Shown here: in pieces, positions 51,833 to 55,703 of the stretch
Position numbering within the stretch: position 1 is the first letter of the stretch
Layout: the number at the start of each line of letters is the position of its first letter
Source: Elusimicrobiales bacterium
Lineage (GTDB): Bacteria > Elusimicrobiota > Elusimicrobia > Elusimicrobiales > UBA9959
NCBI GenBank assembly: GCA_023701245.1
Contig: JAMPXK010000012.1
Coordinates: 1 to 55,703 of the forward strand
Direction of reading: 5' to 3'
DNA: 55,703 bases
The notes under the pieces: generated by a model
Seen by the model: the letters and a program-made list of their open reading frames with translations, nothing else
The model's database searches: none
What the model was told of the DNA's origin: nothing
Made by a program: the position numbers and the translations under genes

Positions 51833-52525
51833 CTATTCCGTCTTTAAAAGCGAGATCTCGATACGGCGGTTCTTGGCGCGGCCTTCGCCCGTGGTGTTCT
51901 CGGCCGCGGGCCGGTTCTCGCCGTAGCCGATGCCAGCGAGCTTTTTGGAATCCATCCCCGTCTCCTGCAGGAAACTTATCACGCTGTAGGCCCGCGCCAT
52001 GGACAGCTCCCAGTTGGTGGCGTAACGCCCGCTGCGGATGGGCACGTTGTCGGTATGTCCCTCCACCCACACGTCGTTGGGCAGTTTCACCAGTTCCGCC
52101 GCTATGGGCCTCAGCACTTCCTTGGCCCGCTCCTTCAGGTCCGCCTTGCCCGAGTCGAACAGCACGGCCTCGGTGAGCACCAGCTTGACCCGCCGCTCGT
52201 TGGAATCTATCTGCACCAGCCCCGACATCTGTCCTTCCGCCATGCTCTGCTTGATCTTGTCGGCCACATTGTCTTCCTGCTCCTGCACCTTGGCGCGCTC
52301 CATGCGTTTTTCGTCGGCGGCGCCGCCGAAGGCCTTCTGGATGTTGCCCAGGGACTCTTCGTATTTGCGGAACTTGGTCTTGTCGGTCTTGGAAATGGAG
52401 AACGAGAAAAGCACCAGGAAGAAGATCATCAGGTAGCTCATCAGGTCGCCGTACGTGACGGCCCACAGGGCTCCCTTGTTAAGCTGGTTCTCGACTTCGT
52501 CGCGGCGCGGCCTGTATATGGGCAT
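51833..52525 (-). CDS. MotB-like stator protein (OmpA domain)
   Basis: A 230-residue protein. One membrane segment, YGDLMSYLMIFFLVLFSFS, contains Asp27 at the position of the proton-binding Asp of MotB. A linker (residues 45-100) is followed by the OmpA/MotB peptidoglycan-binding domain: VLFDSGKADLKERA, VEGHTDNVPIRSGRYATNW, SMARAYSVISFL, GYGENRPAAENTTGEG, RRIEISL. It is slightly short for MotB, mainly in the linker. Together with a FliG-like protein in the operon it suggests an ion-driven rotary or surface motor; no MotA gene is in the window. Confidence 0.88.
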   Translation of the reverse strand: MPIYRPRRDEVENQLNKGALWAVTYGDLMSYLMIFFLVLFSFSISKTDKTKFRKYEESLGNIQKAFGGAADEKRMERAKVQEQEDNVADKIKQSMAEGQMSGLVQIDSNERRVKLVLTEAVLFDSGKADLKERAKEVLRPIAAELVKLPNDVWVEGHTDNVPIRSGRYATNWELSMARAYSVISFLQETGMDSKKLAGIGYGENRPAAENTTGEGRAKNRRIEISLLKTE

Positions 52526-52534
52526 AGATCGGTC

Positions 52535-53434
52535 CTACCTGTCCCGGCCGGCTTTCTCCCGTTCTTTGGGCAGCAGGAAAGAAAGCTCCGTCCTGAAATA
52601 GTTGAACAAAGCGCTCAGGTGCTTGACCTGGTGCGAAAGCGATTCGAAGCCGGACCTGGAGCGCTCCTGCTCCGCGCCGGCAGCCGCAACGGCGGAAACG
52701 GCGGCCGCGGCCTTGGCGCCCGCGTCCTCCACACCCGCCTTCAGCGCCTGCACGGCGGCGTCAAGCTCGTAAACGCGCTCCAGCTTCCTGTCCGCCGCCT
52801 CCACGCGGGTCTCCAGGTACTCCAGCCGGGCGGCGCGCTCGTCGAGCTTGTCCAGCCTGCGGGAGTTGCCGGAGGAAGTTTCTCCGGCGGCGTGGGCCTT
52901 GCGCGACACGGTGTCAAAAACCGATTCGAGGGCCGCCAGCCGGGACTTGAGGCCGGCTATCAGCTGGGTGTCCACTTTTTCCGAGAAGCGGGCGTAGAGG
53001 CTGCCGTCCGTTTCGGAGCGGCTCACGTCGCGGCTGATCTCTTCCGCCGCTTCCACGCGGGCGCGCAGCACGGCCAGTTCCCCGCCCAGGCGTTCCGCCG
53101 AGACCGAAAAATTCTCTTTTTCCGCCAGGCGGTCCTTTATGGAATTATCCAGGGCCCGGCGCAGTTCCAGCACGGTCTTTTCAAGCTGGTCCACGCGGGA
53201 CTGTTGCGCCTCTAAGTCAGCCCTGTGCGCCGCCGGCTGGCCGGGCGGAGGCGGGGGCGGAGGCATGGCTCCGACCTGGCCGGCTTTCGCCTCCAGGGCC
53301 TTCAGCTTCGCCTCCAGTTCCGCTATCTTGGCCGTGACGTTGTCGGGCACGCGCGGCGCGGCGGCCGGCGCGGGCGCGGGGGCCGGCACGGCCTGGGGCT
53401 TGAGGAAAGAGAATACCGAATCCCCGTCGCTCAT
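52535..53434 (-). CDS. Coiled-coil protein of the motor operon
   Basis: A 299-residue protein with no membrane segment. The N-terminus SDGDSVFSFLKP shares DSVFS with the next gene's product; a Pro/Ala-rich linker (VPAPAPAPAAAP) and a PPPPPPP run follow. Much of the rest is heptad-like coiled coil (IAELEAKLKALEAKAG, VDQLEKTVLELRRAL, RLEYLETRVEAADRKLERVY). The C-terminus (LFNYFRTELSFLLPKERE) may be a helical cap. Ends nine bases before the MotB-like gene. Function unknown; likely a structural link between motor parts. Confidence 0.72.
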   Translation of the reverse strand: MSDGDSVFSFLKPQAVPAPAPAPAAAPRVPDNVTAKIAELEAKLKALEAKAGQVGAMPPPPPPPGQPAAHRADLEAQQSRVDQLEKTVLELRRALDNSIKDRLAEKENFSVSAERLGGELAVLRARVEAAEEISRDVSRSETDGSLYARFSEKVDTQLIAGLKSRLAALESVFDTVSRKAHAAGETSSGNSRRLDKLDERAARLEYLETRVEAADRKLERVYELDAAVQALKAGVEDAGAKAAAAVSAVAAAGAEQERSRSGFESLSHQVKHLSALFNYFRTELSFLLPKEREKAGRDR

Positions 53435-54687
53435 ACGGCGCCCCCCCCGTATTTGGTTTTGAGCGCGGCCAGCCTGGCCTCCATCTCGCTCTTCTTTTTC
53501 TCCAGCAGAACGGTTTCGGCTTCCAGGTCCGCGGCCAGGTAGGCGGCGGCGGCGGCGTGTTCGCGCAGCACGGCCCCTGAAACTCCGGGGATAGCGGCCA
53601 GGTTCACCGACCCCAGGGCCTGCAGCAGGTCTTTCACCCCGGCCGCCATTTCGGGCAGGCGCTTCTGCACGGCGGCGACGTCGGACATGAGGGCGGAGAG
53701 GTCGGCCAGGTTGGCGGCCGACAAAGCGTAAATTTCCAGCACCTTGGCGAGCTGGGCGGAGTTTTCCCGACGGATCTCGGCCATAGTCCCGGCCAGGATG
53801 CCGGCGATGTCGCCTTTAAGCCCGTCGCGCAGGCGCTCGTTCTCGCTCTTGATCTCGGCCCCCAGGGAATTGGTCCGGGCCTCGATGTTGCGGCAGAGGG
53901 CGGCCAGGGCCTCGTCGCGGCCCAGGGCGCTCTCTTCCCCGGCCTTAAGGTCTTTGCGCAGCTCTTCGGAGCGCTCCCGGTTCACGGAGGCCTCCACCTG
54001 CAGCTGGCGGGTTTCCGCGGACAGGCCGGACAGGTCCAGCTTGAAAGAGGAGGCCAGGTCGGCCAGGCGGCGCTCTATGGCGGCCCAGCTCTCGCGCCCG
54101 GAGGACATCCCGCCGGCGATGGCAGAGACGGACGCCTCGAGCGACCGGAGGCGTTCTTCCAGAACGGCGGTATCCTGCGAAGGTCTGGTTTCGGGAGCGG
54201 GCGCCGGCTTGGCGGCTATGGTGCCGTAGAACTCCAGCAGCCGCTTCTCCATGTCCTCCACGCGGTGCCAGGCTTTCTCCAGCTGGTCGTGCATCTGCCG
54301 GTCCAGCTCGGAGTACTTCTGCTGTTCCCGCACCACCTTGAGCAGTTCCTCTATCTCGCGGCGGGCGCTTATCTTGGATTCCTCTATATTGCGGGACTGC
54401 ACCGCGCCGATGACGAACTTCTCCTGGAAATCCCGTATCCTGCCTTCCAGCTCCGCTATGCGGGCGATGGTGGCGGACTCTCCCTGGGGCGCCTGTTCGG
54501 ACAGCTTTTTCTCTATCTGCCCTACGATGTTGCGCTCCATGGATTCTATCTTCTTGTTGATGACCCCCAGCTGCTCCTCGGACACGGCCGGACGCGCGGG
54601 CGCGCCACCCTGGGGCGGCGGGGCCGGCTCGTTCGACGGGAATATCCCGGAAAAGACGGAGTCTTTTTTGGGCTTCATCGTGTCCAC
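53431..54687 (-). CDS. Coiled-coil protein of the motor operon
   Basis: A 418-residue protein. The N-terminus MKPKKDSVFSGIFP again has DSVFS, followed by a Pro-rich linker. Residues 40-330 are largely coiled coil with charged heptads (LGVINKKIESMERNIVGQIE, RIAELEGRIRDFQEKF, LQVEASVNRERSEELRKDL). The C-terminal part (LEAETVLLEKKKSEMEARL) is again helical. It overlaps the downstream coiled-coil gene by ATGA and begins ten bases after the FliG-like gene ends. Function unknown. Confidence 0.72.
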   Translation of the reverse strand: MDTMKPKKDSVFSGIFPSNEPAPPPQGGAPARPAVSEEQLGVINKKIESMERNIVGQIEKKLSEQAPQGESATIARIAELEGRIRDFQEKFVIGAVQSRNIEESKISARREIEELLKVVREQQKYSELDRQMHDQLEKAWHRVEDMEKRLLEFYGTIAAKPAPAPETRPSQDTAVLEERLRSLEASVSAIAGGMSSGRESWAAIERRLADLASSFKLDLSGLSAETRQLQVEASVNRERSEELRKDLKAGEESALGRDEALAALCRNIEARTNSLGAEIKSENERLRDGLKGDIAGILAGTMAEIRRENSAQLAKVLEIYALSAANLADLSALMSDVAAVQKRLPEMAAGVKDLLQALGSVNLAAIPGVSGAVLREHAAAAAYLAADLEAETVLLEKKKSEMEARLAALKTKYGGGAV

Positions 54688-54697
54688 AATTCCTCCG

Positions 54698-55675
54698 CTA
54701 AGCGGCGGCCTTCTCGCCGCCGGCCGCGGCCGGCTTCTCCTCCGCTATCAGAGGGGCCGCGGCGTCAAGGGGATTAGCTACCTTGCCTTCCTTTATAAGG
54801 GTGGCGATGGAGGCCATGATCTGCTCCAGCGCGTCTTCCATCTTCTCCGGAGAGGGCGTGCCGTAGCGCATGCTCTGCTCCACCATCTGCCAGGTCTTTT
54901 CGGCCATCTGGGCCTTGATGCGCTCCCGTACGGGCTCGGCCAGTTCGGGCATGGCGGTGGCCCACCCGTCTATCTTGACCACGCTCAGCAGCACCGAGAA
55001 GTCGCGTTCGGAGAACAGGGCCAGGTCCTCGGGCATGAGCACGTGCTTGCGGACCTCGTCGGCGAGCTCCGGCTGCTTCTGCCGGAGCTCTTCCAGCATG
55101 GCCTTCTTGGCCCGCAGGTTCACGCTGCCGATCACGTCCAGCACGCCGTCTATGCCGCCTACCGCGCCCGACAGGCGGCGCTCCAGCTCGTCCTTGAGGG
55201 TGGTGATGATCTCGGGTTCCACAAAACGTATATTGGCCATGTTAATGATCACGTCCGAGGCGAACTTGGGCGGCAGTTTGCGCAGGAACTCGCCGCGCAC
55301 TTCGGGCGGCAGGTGGGCGGCCACCAGGGCCACGTTGCCGGGGTCCTCGCCCGACATCATCTTCACCAGGAACGGCACCTTGTCGGGCTTCACGTCGAAG
55401 ACCACCTTGCCGGAAGATTCCTCTTCCTTGCCCCCCTCCTGGTCCTTGCCTTTTTCTCCCAGCAGGCTCAGCGCCACGTTGGCGTCGCCGGGCGCTCCGC
55501 CCCCCGGCCCGCCGGCGCCGAGGCCCTTGCCGAAATCCATGCTGATCTGGTGGCCCTGCTGCGCTTTAGCCATGGTCTGCATGGCCGCCGCCAGCTTGAG
55601 GAAGCCGATGGAGATCACCACCATGGCCACTATGCCCATCAGCGTCAGCACGCCGTACTTGAAGACCATCCCCAT
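54698..55675 (-). CDS. FliG-like protein with N-terminal membrane anchor (5' end uncertain)
   Basis: A 325-residue reading from ATG 55675; the frame stays open to the window edge (upstream residues read TIWYTPEA), so an earlier start or a fusion to an upstream domain is possible. Residues 5-33 form a membrane segment (GVLTLMGIVAMVVISIGFLK). From about residue 98 the protein follows FliG: FLVKMMSGEDPGNVALVAAH and LPPEVRGEFLRKLPPK (middle domain), GSVNLRAKKAMLEEL, ELADEVRKHVLMPEDLALF and VRERIKAQMAEKTWQMV (C-terminal torque domain). Ordinary FliG is cytosolic and has no membrane anchor, so this is an unusual arrangement. The two coiled-coil proteins and MotB-like protein are downstream. Confidence 0.75.
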   Translation of the reverse strand: MGMVFKYGVLTLMGIVAMVVISIGFLKLAAAMQTMAKAQQGHQISMDFGKGLGAGGPGGGAPGDANVALSLLGEKGKDQEGGKEEESSGKVVFDVKPDKVPFLVKMMSGEDPGNVALVAAHLPPEVRGEFLRKLPPKFASDVIINMANIRFVEPEIITTLKDELERRLSGAVGGIDGVLDVIGSVNLRAKKAMLEELRQKQPELADEVRKHVLMPEDLALFSERDFSVLLSVVKIDGWATAMPELAEPVRERIKAQMAEKTWQMVEQSMRYGTPSPEKMEDALEQIMASIATLIKEGKVANPLDAAAPLIAEEKPAAAGGEKAAA

Positions 55676-55703
55676 GGCCTCGGGCGTGTACCAGATGGTG
55701 CGC

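Overview
The window comes from a GC-rich bacterium with strong G/C third-codon bias and genes packed in ATGA-overlapping operons. The density of B12-binding radical SAM proteins, SGNH hydrolases with TPRs, HEAT proteins and outer-membrane proteins suggests a Gram-negative, largely anaerobic lineage. My guess is Elusimicrobiota or a relative, but that is inference; no rRNA or marker gene is present. I see no tRNA, rRNA, CRISPR array, transposase or phage gene, and no gene-free stretch over 300 bases.

Layout. 1-2404 (minus): an incomplete S26-type signal-peptidase-like domain fused to a beta-helix, divergent from 2535-19527 (plus). That plus operon encodes a PqqD-like protein, a nucleotidyltransferase, glycosyltransferases and eight radical SAM genes, two of which contain two complete radical SAM domains each. 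It meets a minus-strand sulfur-relay cassette (19537-21898: PP-loop ATPase, TusA, cysteine desulfurase). A second plus operon (22016-33503) starts with a UbiV-like/UbiU-like (U32) pair. It continues with two radical SAM proteins, a TPR protein, a carbamoyltransferase/SxtJ-like/DUF5989 block, three membrane-anchored SGNH hydrolases and a B12-type radical SAM protein. The minus strand from 39736 to 33514 carries a secreted OB-fold-like protein, a PaaK-like adenylating enzyme, a HEAT-repeat protein, another radical SAM protein and a fourth SGNH hydrolase. The minus operon 45146-39811 encodes an outer-membrane protein, a NitT/TauT-type ABC importer and a second UbiU/UbiV-like pair, divergent from a Crp/Fnr-family regulator at 45262. 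A methyltransferase and two radical SAM genes (45946-49463, minus) are followed by GT9, a 41-residue RiPP-precursor-like peptide and GT4 genes (49578-51768, plus). The last block (51833-55675, minus) encodes a MotB-like stator protein, two coiled-coil proteins and a membrane-anchored FliG-like protein.

How it may work together (inference). Fourteen radical SAM genes carrying sixteen radical SAM domains, plus two UbiU/UbiV-like pairs, a sulfur donor cassette, PqqD, a peptidase, glycosyltransferases, carbamoyltransferase and surface SGNH hydrolases, look like a large pathway that builds and decorates a peptide- or glycan-based surface or secreted product. The best small-peptide candidate is the product of 50538-50663. 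The 51833-55703 motor block appears separate.
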